From Megachile rotundata (taxonomy: Eukaryota > Arthropoda > Insecta > Hymenoptera > Megachilidae): 64,000 bases of DNA. The position numbers and the translations under genes were made by a program. The notes under the pieces were generated by a model. It saw only the letters and a list, made by a program, of their open reading frames with translations. It was not told the DNA's origin and made no database searches. The stretch is from contig NC_134993.1 in assembly GCF_050947335.1 (NCBI RefSeq), positions 15,934,001-15,998,000 of the forward strand, written 5' to 3'. How positions within the stretch are numbered: position 1 is the stretch's first letter; the number at the start of each line of letters is the position of its first letter. Below are positions 1 through 11,275 of the stretch, in pieces.

Positions 1-180
1 TTCAAGATATTAATATTATAGCTGTGCAACATCTTTGCCGCAATTTTGGCTTCTACGACCTCGGAACTTTGGCATTTTACGCATTTGCCACTTTGCTATT
101 TCGTAACTTTGCCTGGTTGGGACTTTAGGGGTTTAGCATCATTTTCAAAGTTTTGAAATTTAGAAATTTTGCTCGGAACC

Positions 181-1026
181 CGAAGGTAATTTATAAATTA
201 CGCGCGTGGGAGATTCGGTGCGTGGAAATATGGCGCGTGAAGATTCGGTGTGTGGAGATGCAGCGCGTGGAGATACAGCGCGTGGAGATACGGCGCGTGG
301 AAATACCACGCGTGGAAATATGGCGCGTGGAGGTACAGCGCGTGGAGAAACAGCGCATGGAGATACGGTGCGTGGAGATTCGATGCGTGGAGATTCGGTG
401 CGTGGAGATTCGGTGCGTGGAGATTCGGTGCGTGGAGATACGGCGCGTGGAAATACCATGCGTGGAGATTCGGTGCGTGGAGATGCAGCGCGTGGAGATA
501 CAGCGCGTGGAGATTCGATGCGTGGAGATTCGGTGCGTGGAAATTCGGTGCGTGGAGATCCAACGCGTGGAAATTCGACGCGTGGAGATTCGGTGCGTGG
601 AGATGCAGCGCGTGGAGATCCGGCGCGTGGAAATACCACGCGTGGAAATACGGCGCGTGGAGTTACAGCGCGTGGAGATACGGCGCGTGGAAATACGACG
701 CGTGGAGATACGGCGCGTGGAGATTCGGTGCGTGGAGATGCAGCGCGTGGAGATCCGGCGCGTGGAGATACGGCGCGTGGAGATTCGATGCGTGGAGATT
801 CGACGCGTGGAGATTCGGTGCGTGGAGTTGCAGCGCGTGGAGATACGGCGCGTGGAGATACGGCGCGTGGAGATTCGATGCGTGGAGATTCGACGCGTGG
901 AGATTCGGTGCGTGGAGTTGCAGCGCGTGGAGATACGGCGCGTGGAGATACAGCGCGTGGAAACACCACGCGTAGAAATACAACGCGAGAGAATTGCAAC
1001 ACGTGATAATTTATAAATTACCTTCG
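181..1026. mobile_element. TIR-bounded element filled with 15-bp satellite (array A)
   Basis: The block starts with CGAAGGTAATTTATAAATTA (181-200) and ends with its exact reverse complement (1007-1026), a perfect 20-bp terminal inverted repeat. The tetranucleotide AACC lies immediately outside both ends (177-180 and 1027-1030), as expected for a 4-bp target-site duplication. Nearly everything between the ends is the 15-bp GCGTGGAGATNCGGY satellite. No transposase frame is present, so this looks like a non-autonomous MITE-like element whose interior was replaced by, or expanded into, a minisatellite. Each terminus also contains the palindrome TAATTTATAAATTA. The superfamily is not recognised; the TIR and duplication are read directly, the transposon interpretation is inference. 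Confidence 0.6.
203..1000 (+). repeat. 15-bp minisatellite, array A
   Basis: About 53 head-to-tail copies of a 15-bp unit close to GCGTGGAGATTCGGT, with variants GATACGGC, GATCCGGC, GAAATACC and GATGCAGC after the fixed GCGTGGA core. Fifteen is a multiple of three and the unit lacks stops, so several frames on both strands stay open for over 200 codons; these frames are not evidence of a gene. The right end degenerates into an AGAGAATTGCAACACGTG tail that is nearly shared with array B. Confidence 0.95.
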
Positions 1027-1030
1027 AACC

Positions 1031-2935
1031 TTATCAATTTTTTCAGCCATTGAATTACGATTTCTAAAAGGATCCGTTTCCTACGTAGACGTAACATTGG
1101 TAAAAGCGTAGGAAATCGAAGTTTTATAATGACCCACAGTCTCATATCAGTTATTCGATGCATTAACAGAAAACGTGATTGCCCATTGTGACCGGGCGAT
1201 TGCCTATTCTGAATCGCGTACCAGGCAACGATCATCCCCCTCACCCTTCTACAGTTACCGAGCTTTTTCCCGATCGACCAACACAGAAAGAGATGGGAGC
1301 TTGATTGGATTTAGTTCTTGGCAATTGAGCCGACCGCTTCATTGCATTAATCCCGTCGCGTTCGATCCGGGAGCTAGGCAACTTCTTGAAAAGGCTTATT
1401 GTTAGTCCCTTCAAGGGACCATCTATTTATTCCTGACAGGGTCAAAGAACCAGTGAAATTACTCCACCGGTGATAAGTTTCCATTCTATTGTGCAGCTCA
1501 AGGTGCTCTAACATTCAATTTTTGCTTGCTCTCTGTGTTGAAGCTCATGTATTCATGCAAGAGTCATGATGTGATTTATAAGCTGACATATGTGGAGCTC
1601 TTTAACTTTTTACTAAAAGTTTGACATCTTGATGTGTGGCTACTTCGGGTAATAGTTATAGGAGCTATGTATTTTACTTTTAAAATAAATTAAGTACAAA
1701 TGTAACATCCATATGATACAGTAAAATGTATATCAACACTTTCACTAATAATCAGCCATAAAATTCACGTTGCAAAAATGCTGCTAATACTTAAATTAAT
1801 AAACTATAAGATAATAAAGAGTCTACATGCTGTACCTTTGCTCAGCGTCCATCTTGATCAACGTTCTCCATTTTGTCCACGACCCTTCTTCAACCAGTCA
1901 GCGCCTCAGAATGTAAGACAAAAATTCAAGGTTAAACCCGAAATCGATTTGCCCTTGGCGATAAATAACGACGGGTGAAGAGCTCCACGAAGGTGTACTA
2001 AGGGCCCAGGGATTAAAACGCTAAGTCATGTCGACGGTAAGGCAATCTGAACGAGATCTCGTTTGAATGGTCCTCTGGAGATCTTCGACGGTCCGTTCGA
2101 TATTCAAATTCCTCCGGTCACCTGGGTTACGAAGACAAATAAAAGACTGGATGGAGAACTGGCTCTCCTGCGGGACCAAATGTAAAGAGACGTTCCCCAA
2201 CGACGGATTTCGTCGATGTTACGGGCTGAATTAAAGCCGGGTATTTGAAATTTTGAAGTTTGGTAGAAAGTTAGTTAACAGAACTTTCCTACCTTTTTAA
2301 GATTGGACGGTAGATTGATACAAGGATACTTATGTCAATTTGAAGAGTATCTTATTGACATTTTGAATTGCTTCCACGTGAATTATCAAGGCAGAAAGAA
2401 AGTTTCGAGGATCGAATTTAATGCGATTGAACGACCGAGAACCATTGGATAATTGTATTGTTCCAAGTGTCGTCAGAAAGTGTCCAGCAAAGCAAGAGGG
2501 TCAAAGGAGCACGAGAGGAAATGAACGAAGGTGCAGAAAAAGAGAATTTGACCAACGAGGTCGTTGCTTCAGATTCCATCGCGCGACCTGGATTCTGACC
2601 GACGTTCGTCTTCTTTGATCCACCTAAATCTCGATAAACGTCCATCCGCATCCGCGAACTATTGCTGATCCATTTCGTTGGGATTTACCAACTGTGTTCT
2701 CGTTTCCGTTCGCCTTGAAAAGTCCATGCTAACATTGTGTCGTCGAGATATCAACTTTAAAGGACTGCAGAATACCACTGGGATCTTGTCATCAAGGAGA
2801 GTCGTGGGAAATAAGAGCTTTCACGAGGAGAAAGAAATTGTTGCTTTTAATTACGGTTTTGTTCGTGTTATGAGATTGCTGAGTTTGTTGTATTTGCTTG
2901 GGGCATGGTGGAGGAGAAGGTAGAAGGTTTGCTAT
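1031..2935. other. Non-coding stretch, nothing recognised
   Basis: Mixed-composition sequence with only short chance open frames (under 85 codons) and no recognisable protein motifs, RNA gene or repeat array. It separates the first two 15-bp satellite arrays. Confidence 0.5.
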
Positions 2936-2940
2936 ATAAT

Positions 2941-3895
2941 GTGGAGGAGTGGAATGTGGGGATGTGGCGTGTGTAGAGGTAGGACGCGTGAAGATTCGGT
3001 GCGTGGAGATACAGCGCGTGGGGATACAAGGCGTGGAGATATGGCGCGTGGAGATTCGGTGCGAGGAGATATGGCGCGTGGAGATTCGGTGCGTGGAAAT
3101 ACGACGCGTGGAGATTCGGTGCGTGGAAATATGGCGCGTGGAGATTCGGTGCGTGGAGATATGGCGCGTGGAGATTCGGTGCGTGGAGATCCAGCGCGTG
3201 GAGATACGACGCGTGGAAATTCGGTGCGTGGAGATCCAGCGCGTGGAAATACGACGCGTGGAGATTCGGTGCGTGGAGATCCAGCGCGTGGAGATTCGGT
3301 GCGTGGAGATCCAGCGCGTGGAGATACGACGCGTGGAAATTCGGTGCGTGGAGATACGACGCGTGGAAATTCGGTGCGTGGAGATCCAGCGCGTGGAAAT
3401 ATGATGCGTGGAAATTCGGTGCGTGGAGATCCAGCGCGTGGAAATACGACGCGTGGAGATTCGGTGCGTGGAGATCCAGCGCGTGGAGATTCGGTGCGTG
3501 GAGATCCAGCGCGTGGAGATTCGGTGCGTGGAGATCCAGCGCGTGGAGATTCGGTGCGTGGAGATCCAGCGCGTGGAGATTCGGTGCGTGGAGATCCAGC
3601 GCGTGGAGATACGACGCGTGGAAATTCGGTGCGTGGAGATCCAGCGCGTGGAAATATGATGCGTGGAAATTCGGTGCGTGGAGATTCAGCGCGTGGAAAT
3701 ACGACGCGTGGAGATACGATGCGTGGAGGTACGGCGCGTGGAAGTACAGTGCGTGGAGATACGGCGCATGGAAGTACAGAGCGTGGAGATACGACGCGTG
3801 GAGAATTGCAACGCGTGGCGATACAAAGCGTGGTGACACAACGCGTAGAGAATTGCAACGCGTGGCGATACAACGCGTAGTGGTACAACGCACAG
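2941..3895 (+). repeat. 15-bp minisatellite, array B with 50-bp leader
   Basis: A leader at 2941-2990 is followed by about 57 copies of the GCGTGGAGATTCGGT-type 15-bp unit. Alternation of GATTCGGT and GATCCAGC units gives a local 30-bp higher-order period (clearest at 3460-3600). The leader matches the leader of array C at 48 of 50 positions. The right end carries an AGAGAATTGCAACGCGTG tail like that of array A. The shared leader and tail indicate that the arrays are copies of a dispersed element and did not arise independently. Long open frames on both strands here are a by-product of the 15-bp period. Confidence 0.95.
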
Positions 3896-5985
3896 AATAT
3901 CACATTGTCCTGCAATACAACGTGTGACAATTCATCACGCGCCCATACAAATGATCCCTCAAACACCACCGACCAATAATTTCATTTACTACATCTTCTG
4001 CAATTAACCCAAACTTGTAAAATCACTAAATACCTTGTAGCTAGTGCACTTATGGCATAGTGCAATAAAGTGACCTTGAATCAGAATTTTGGGTGTTTAC
4101 AGGTAAAAGAAGGGTCATTTATGGTTAGCTGTTAGCTTCTCTTTTTCAAGATGGCGTGCTTTTCTGATCCGAGAGTCTCGCTGCTCTCGAGAATGAAGTG
4201 CTCGCTGGTTTCGTCGGAATTGACCTTTAGCCAGCTGAGCCTCGTGGATGAGTGCACTTCAGCTGTGGAAGCTTGTTGCATGGTCGAATTTGGGTATGGA
4301 AGCTCTCTGGACGTTGTTAGGTCAATTTTAGAGGGACGTTTTCATTCTGATATGTTTTGCGATGATGCTCCACTTTGTACCGATTGTACATCTTCAAACA
4401 TTATTTATACTTTTAATTACAAAACTGTGACATTGCAGCTTCTGCTTTTAATTGGATGAAAATAATGAATTATCATCTCATTTGAATGTAACTTCTCCAG
4501 TTAAACTACCCTTAAATTATAAGAAATACAGAGAATCCTATAATAAGATTGGACAGAAGTCAATACAAAAAACTGCCTTGAAATAGCTGCCAACAGCTGC
4601 GAAGCTTTTCCGCTCTTTGGTTGACAAATCTGACCATGAATCATAACCATGATTTAACGTCCACGTGACCTTTTGGTTCTGCGCTTCTGAAATTCTGGAC
4701 CTCTCGCATACAAATCACTGTGTACCAAAACCCTCCACTCTTTCGTTAAACAATTTTTAAAAACAGCAGAATTCGCTTAGACTTTCCTCCACTTTGAAGT
4801 ATCAGAAAATCCCCGAGTTTCTCGAGCTCGGAAAACAAAGCGAAGGAAGAAAAAGAGTGGATGGAAAAGTTGTCTTTATCAGAAGTGTTCGAGCGCCGTG
4901 TCTGAGACACGTATCTGCAGCGATTTTACAAGCAACAAATACCGCCACGACCAAAACGATATTACAGCGGATAAAAGCGTCGCATAGCCAAGAGCCGCGT
5001 ATTTTTAGAGCCGGGCCCAGGATCCGGATGATAAAGCATTCTCGGAAAATTCATTCCTGTCTCTATTTATAAACTCGAGAGAGATGGGTCAGGATCGTAA
5101 AAGCAAATGTTAAGTTCTCGCTACGCCTTGGCTGATCGATGGATCGATTGTATAACCAGATTCGCTTAGTGTTGTGTCATCACTTCACTCTTAGCTGTTT
5201 TTAAATTTAGATATTTTGCAAATCTAAATTGAATGATTTTTTCTCTTAGAAATTGACAAAGTACATGAAATAATCCGCGTAATCTAGCATCCAGGTTAAC
5301 AAGTGTACAAAACCTGAATAATTACTCTCTAATAGAGGCAACGTGAAAACGTTCGGCGATATTAATTACGATCATTTTGTAGATCGACTCTGATGGAGCG
5401 GCGCGCACTATGAACACGCACTCCGGAATCCCAGACATTAATTAGTCAATAAATCGAACGTATATTGTGTACGCAACATGCGAGTTCGATCGATTTCTCC
5501 ACGGAGATTTCGAGCTCTATTTCGAGCGCAAACAAAAAGAAGTTTATCCGCGACTTTGTTCTACTCCCCAAAAGAACAAACTCGTAAAAATCATTTAGCG
5601 AAATTACATGTTTCCAACGATTCGAAAGGTCGTCAAGTTCAGACAGGGTCGTTCCACGAGAATCAATAAACGGACGCTTTGAAAAATGAGAATTTCAACT
5701 GCGTTGAACGCGAGCCAAACACTCGAGAGAGCACTTGATCGTGCTGAGAAATTCGTAGGAATGAATGAGTCTTTCAATGAAACGGTCGTAAAACCACCGT
5801 ACGCTGCGATTCCAGTTTTATAAACACATTGAGCGGTGGAACTATTTGCTGCTGCTGTTGAGGGGAATTGCGAGTAACTTGGATGCCTCGGCCCAGACAA
5901 TTTGCGATATCCGACTTTGATAAGCTGCGGCGACTGGTATCTTTCGTGTAATTGCGTTTTATGGAGAGCTTACAGATGTAGGGAC
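3896..5985. other. Non-coding stretch
   Basis: No array, RNA gene or convincing exon was seen. A 102-codon frame at 4151-4459 opens with an AAGATGGCGTG context but has no recognised motif and ends in low-complexity hydrophobic codons, so it is treated as chance. The AAGATGGCG at its start resembles the PHO/YY1-like motif amplified at 7.5 kb. Confidence 0.45.
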
Positions 5986-5987
5986 TT

Positions 5988-6600
5988 AATAGTTTTGGGG
6001 ATTCAGGGATAGGTGATGGAGTTTTGGGGATTTAGGGATTCAGGGATAAGTGATGGAGTTTGGGGGATTTAGGGATTTAGGGATTTGTGATGGAGTTTTA
6101 GGGATTCAGAGATTTGGGGATGGAGATTTGGAGATTTAGGGATTTAGGGATTTGGGATGGACTTTGAGGATTTAGGGATTTGGGATGGAGTTTTGGGGAT
6201 TCTGGAATTGGTGAGGGAGTTTTGGGGATTCTGGAATTGGTGAGGGAGTTTTGGGGATTCTGGGATAGGTGATGGAGTTTTGGGGATATAGGGATTTAGG
6301 GATTTGTGATCCATCACAAATCCAGTTTTAGGGATTCAGAGATTTGGGGATGGAGACTTAGGGACATAGGAATTTAAGGATTTAGGGATGGAGTGTTGGG
6401 GATTCAGAGATTTGGGGATGGAGACTTGAGGACTTAGGAATTTAGGGATTTAGGGATGGAGTGTTGGGGATTCAGAGATTTGGGGATGGAGACTTGGGGG
6501 TTCAGGAATTTTCAGGTTTAAGGATTTGCAGATTCAGGGATCTATATATTTAGGGACTTCAGGACTCATGGATTTGAGGATTCAGGGATTTGGAGATTCA
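5988..6600 (+). repeat. G-rich degenerate tandem repeat (GGGATTTA type)
   Basis: The strand is dominated by short GGGATTTAGGGATT words, arranged in longer 40-60 bp units containing GATGGAGTTTTGGGGATTC. G runs of 3-4 recur every 6-12 bases on the + strand, with very strong G-over-C skew. The G runs are frequent enough for G-quadruplex formation. It decays gradually to the right, beyond 6500. Confidence 0.8.
6300..6323. repeat. Perfect 10-bp inverted repeat inside G-rich array
   Basis: GGATTTGTGA and TCACAAATCC form a perfect hairpin around a 4-base loop (TCCA). It is the only place in the array where the C-rich complement appears on the + strand, which suggests a local template switch during replication. 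Confidence 0.8.
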
Positions 6601-7470
6601 TACATTCGCTGATTCAGGAAATCAAAAATATAGGGCTCGTAGGAATTTGCTAACACAGGAGATAGAATTATAAGAATGTAGAAAGCATGGATTTAAGTAT
6701 GCAAAGAATTAGGTATACCAGAACTTGTGGACGTAGGAATTCAACGTAGAAATTTGAGAATGTGTGAGATAGAAGTTTAACATTTTTAATAGTACTATAT
6801 ATAGAACTTGTAACACTTGTATCGATTTAAATATTTTCCACTACTTGAAATTTTAAACAGATTCCCAAATTAACAAGAAGGTAGAAACGCAAGAGGAAGT
6901 CCGAGAATAACCGAACGATAGTTCTGCACCGTTTCAAATACGCAAAGAGGTTTGATCGCGGCTGAAAATGAGTTGATCGCGTTCCATCAGCAAGAACAGG
7001 GAGAGATTTAACAGGAAAGGAGGAAGTCGGAGCGGAACAGTGGCTTCTTGGATTCCAGATTAATGGATCGAAATAAGAGGGTCGTTTGCCTGAAAGCCGT
7101 TTGCTCGCGCTCGTTGGCGCGAAACCGAGCGAGCACGCCGAGCGTGTGCCACGTGTCATCGTGCTCTGTCAGTATGACTTGCGTCATTCCACTTCGATTG
7201 TTATTTCAAGACTCGTTGCGCTCCCGAAATAACGACACACCAATGACGTGACGCGCGAACCGTCTCTCATAAATTCTGAACTTTGAGTACTGACTTTCGA
7301 TCGACCGCAATTACGGGCGAGTTCGATGATTGACGCTTTTAAACGCTTTAACTACTTTTAGGAAAGTTTGTAGAACTTTATCGAGCTTTTAGAAAAACTT
7401 CGTGTCGCGTTAGATATCAAGGTTTACGATATTTAACTTCCTTTTGGCGCCAAATTTTAATGTTAGGTTA
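6601..7470. other. Non-coding stretch
   Basis: The beginning still holds decayed copies of the G-rich repeat. After about 6800 the sequence is unique, with only short chance open frames and no recognised exon. The 3' part (7440-7470) leads directly into the 20-bp array. Confidence 0.45.
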
Positions 7471-7474
7471 GTTC

Positions 7475-7674
7475 GAGGCAGCCATCTTTGTTTTGAGGCG
7501 GCCATGTTTGTTTTGAGGCAGCCATATTTGTTTTGAGGCAGCCATGTTTGTTTCGAGGCAGCCATCTTGATTTTAAGGCAGCCATCTTGATTTTGAGGCA
7601 GCCATCTTTGTTTAGAGGCAGCCATCTTTGTTCCAAAGCAGCCATCTTGGATCCAAGGCAGCCATGTTAGAAAG
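7475..7674 (-). repeat. Ten 20-bp repeats carrying a PHO/YY1-like site
   Basis: The core GCCAT(C/G/A)TT begins at 7481, 7501, 7521, 7541, 7561, 7581, 7601, 7621, 7641 and 7661: ten copies with an exact 20-bp period and no indels. The unit is close to GAGGCAGCCATCTTTGTTTT. Read on the - strand each unit gives AAGATGGCTGCC, very close to the consensus AANATGGCNGC known for YY1 and its insect homologue Pleiohomeotic. The core GCCAT is invariant while flanking bases vary. Open frames reading MAASKQRWLPQN on the - strand are repeat artefacts. Confidence 0.9.
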
Positions 7675-8864
7675 CAATCTTTGTCTACAGAATTTTGGGA
7701 ACATACTTATATAAATTCTGAAATGCAAGTTTACATTTATTTCTCGTTTACAGCGAAAGTAAAGTTGGCAAGACACTCTGTATATCGTGAGACACCAAAA
7801 TCTTACAATTTCGTTTCGGCTTTGCTATCTCAAGATCTCCCCGTGTCATCCCCGGCACAGAAATATTCCGTACGTAATTAAATCACCGTAGTTTCTCCGT
7901 GATTTAATCTCAGTTTTATTGTATTCTCCCGACGATATTTCCGCGGCGCGAGGATTTATGAAACGTTACAATTACGCGCCATTAACGAATTGCAAATATC
8001 TGAAACGTGTAAAAATATACACACGTATCTTATATCATCTAAACTCATTTGTTTCGTTTCTCGTTACAGTAGATATTATATCAGGAACTTGGCATCAAAT
8101 CAAAGTCGTCAAATTATTTAAATATAATCTATGAAAATTATCTACATTGTTTTGTCTGACGATAGAAATGATTCTAATTGAACAAATCCATCAATCCGAC
8201 AAATCCGTGAATTTTTTACTGGGACTATTTGCGGAAGTGTAGCTTCGGGTAGGAAATCATAGTAGGACGAAGAAGGAATCACGCAGAGGGATTTTCTCAC
8301 GGACCCCTTTTAACCCGTGCTTTTTTTCCACATTCGTCGTGGTGGAAAAGAAGCGGACTTCTGCAACGCCCTATGGCCACCTCGATCGATTACCGGCGAA
8401 GGCAACGTGCTGCAAACACTTTATCGACCAGTGAACCGCGCCGCCCGTGGATAGTTTCCGTTCGTCCGATGGAAACGAAACGAAGCGAAACGTGCGAGAA
8501 GAAGGTCTTTGAAATGAAATAATGCCGGAGTCATATGGTACGCTGCTTAATCGCGATTCAATCGTGGCAAAAATTCGTTCGGGCAAAAACAATTTGTTCT
8601 TCTTTTTGCGCGTCTCCAATATTTTCCTTCTGAATTTATTCTCTGAATCAGCTTTCGATAAAAGGCTATTTAATCGCTCGATGATGAAAATCATTTGCTT
8701 GGAATAAATTCATTGTTGAATCATAAATTTTCTTAGGATTGTCAGCTTCTATTTATTAATTTTTTATAACAAGATTCAAACATGTCCGCAATTATTGTAT
8801 GAACGTGTGTGAAAATATTTGAGAACTTACAAACTGCTACAACTCAAAGCACATTAAATTACTA
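7675..8864. other. Non-coding stretch
   Basis: Unique sequence with several short open frames of no recognisable content and no array. The region around 8340-8500 is more GC-rich than its surroundings but shows no clear exon borders. Confidence 0.45.
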
Positions 8865-9112
8865 TAAAATTAAATCCACAATAATAAATTAGTTTACAAT
8901 AATGAATTGTTGCAAACTCCAAGAATTTTGTATCTAAAACTCCGTTTAAATTACTATAAAATTAAAGGAAGTCCACAATAATGAATTTTGTAGCAAACTC
9001 CAAGAATTTTGTATCTAAAAGTCCATTTAAATTACCAGAAAATTTTAGAGGAAGTCCACAATAATGAATTGTTGCAAACTCCAAGTATTTTGTATCCAAA
9101 GTCCACGAAAAT
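8865..9112 (+). repeat. Three tandem copies of an ~83-bp AT-rich repeat
   Basis: The landmark CAAACTCCAAG(A/T)ATTTTGTATC recurs three times about 83 bases apart, each copy with the words TCCACAATAATGAATT and TTTAAATTAC. Copies differ by small indels and substitutions, so the array is not recent. Confidence 0.8.
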
Positions 9113-10645
9113 TGTCCATCGTCCAAAATTTTCGTAATCGATCGTAAAGAAGAAGAGATCAGAGCGCAAGTAGAGGGTATCGAGTCGAAATTGGCTGACA
9201 ATGAGTCAGACGGTATAACGACACCATCCGGATATCGGTTTCCCTATTTTTTCCTGCACAATGGAGACGATACTGTCCGACTGCGTCGAAATTGCAACCC
9301 CGTAGAGAGGAATTCCAAGTTGTTGACGGCAGGAGTGGCACTCGTGCTGTTCCAGCCTTCTTTCTTCACGGTCCCTTCACGCGCGTCCTCTTTCCTACTT
9401 TTTTTTCTCTCCGTTCCCTTTTTTCCTCTTCGCGACGAGAAGCCTCGGTATAGTTTCGTCGGAAAGTGCGCATACACATTGTACTTGCGAGACGAGTGGC
9501 TGCTGTCTGGTTCGGTTCGCCAGAAAGCTAGGCCTGCCTGTAATGCAACTGTAATGTTTGTAACGAGAAAACGTCAGTTTCGCGAGTGCTTACCGAGAGT
9601 CGATATTCTAACTTTTAACTTCTTACCGCGTCATTTCTTTACTTATATCGGGAAAATATTCCTTGGAACTCCAGAGCTTCGAAGTTCATGCTCGACACGT
9701 TTCTACGAAGTTCGAGGATTTTTAAGTATTTTTTTGGCGTCAGTCAAGCATCTATAATAGTCAGACAAGTAGAATATCTCTGTAAGTAGAACTAGATGGT
9801 CAGACAAAGAGGCCGAATAAATAAAAGAGTAAAATTTGTATAACCTAGCCAGGGATATTTTAATGGAACATCCGCAGCATCAGAAAATATCTGTATCAAA
9901 AAAATTTGTTCCTCGTTTACGGATCCAATATCGCGAAAGCACATTTGGTCCAATTCAGTTTCACCGCGCTCGAAAATTAAACGGATATTATCTTTCCCAT
10001 TGGAATATTAGCTCCGGAATAATTGCAAATGCTCCATTTTAATAGAAGAAAAAAAGACACGCAAAGAATACTTGTAACGACGCGGAGTCGTTAAACGCAT
10101 TCAAATCGAGAAGGCTTTAATTAAAGTCTCCGACCGCTAAGATCGACAGAAATAATTAAAAAGCTGTTCCACGATTTCCTAATTGAACACGAATCTGTAT
10201 CTTTCATACGGTTATCTTCGAATGAACTCTGCAAGAAGATGACCACAAGAGCATTTCGTTGTTTCCAATTATCCGAAGCAGGTCGGTGTAAAATGATCGA
10301 AGAGGTCATCCGGTGCGACGTTGCATTATGCACGATCGTCTCTAGCCAGACGACGTTGATGGACGTTGATTTGATTAAGATCCGATGTATTTTCGGCGAT
10401 GTCTACTCGTTCATTTTGACGCCTGGTTTATTAAGCTTGGCTCTAAATCCGGGTCTTATCCACGCGGATCAAATAAAAACCGTTTATTTTCACTAGCACA
10501 TGGCATAGTTTACCGATCGAGAATTTAATTGAACTTTGATTGTCGTTTTCCAGTTGAGTGCTTTTTTATGGGTCACCATTTTGTAATTGTTGAGATTGAA
10601 ATCGATTTGTTACTTTCGTTGTTCGATATTTCATTGTTTTTCTTT
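9113..10645. other. Non-coding stretch with isolated GTCAGACAAG units
   Basis: A 188-codon open frame at 9191-9757 shows low-complexity Phe/Leu/Ser runs from pyrimidine tracts and no motif, so it is not accepted as a gene. Its end (9758-9815) contains two isolated GTCAGACAA words of the family that forms big arrays at 47-57 kb. The rest is unique sequence. Confidence 0.4.
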
Positions 10646-10649
10646 GTGA

Positions 10650-11275
10650 GTGCCTAGCATATGTGTACATGTATGTCTACCATATGTGTGTCTACCACAT
10701 ATGTGTACATGTGTACCATATGTATATGTCTAGCATATGTGTATATGTATATGTCTATCATGTGTATATATCTAGTATGTATGTATATGTTCATGTCTAG
10801 CATATGCATATGTCAATCACATATATGTACATGTCTACCATATGTATATGTCTAGTATGTGTGCATATGTACATGTCTACCATATGAACATGTCTAGCAT
10901 GCATGTATATGTTCATGTCTAGCATATGTATATGTCAACCACATATATGTACATGTCTACCATATCTTTATGTCTAGTATGTGTGCATATATACATGTCT
11001 ACCATATGAACATGTCTAGCATGTATGTATATGCATATGTCTACCACATGTATGTACATGTCTACCATATGTATATGTCTAGTATGTGTGCATATGTACA
11101 TGTCTACCATATGAACATGTCTAGCATGTATGTATATGCATATGTCTACCATATACATATGTCTACCACATATGTGTACATGTCTGCCATATGTATATAT
11201 CTAGTATGCATGTATATGTTCATGTCTATGATATGCATATGTCTTGCATATGAATACGTACATGTACCTTGTACA
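10650..11275. repeat. CATATG/ACATGT-rich tandem repeat
   Basis: The block is built from words such as ATGTCTACCATATG, ATGTCTAGCATATG and GTGTGCATATGTACATG. Short units of about 16-18 bases are arranged in higher-order blocks of roughly 100 bases; two consecutive near-identical blocks start near 10955 and 11058. Palindromic CATATG and ACATGT occur dozens of times. Tyr/Met/Cys-rich open frames in both directions are repeat artefacts. Confidence 0.9.

Noticed and set aside
153..1016. Long open frames (up to 287 codons) over array A
   Set aside because: Product of a 15-bp stop-free tandem unit; multiple frames on both strands are equally open and the peptides are simple repeats.
2868..3969. Open frames of 341 and 345 codons on the - strand over array B
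   Set aside because: Same 15-bp period artefact; no domain, no splice or start context.
5988..6600. Telomeric repeat tract
   Set aside because: The GGGATTTA words are degenerate and do not match the TTAGG insect telomere unit; embedded in unique sequence.
7410..7645. Possible small repeat proteins reading MAASKQRWLPQ
   Set aside because: Pure translation of the 20-bp array in two frames; no independent coding evidence.
9191..9757. 188-codon + strand frame
   Set aside because: Low-complexity Phe/Leu/Ser runs from pyrimidine tracts, no recognised motif, end overlaps a repeat core.
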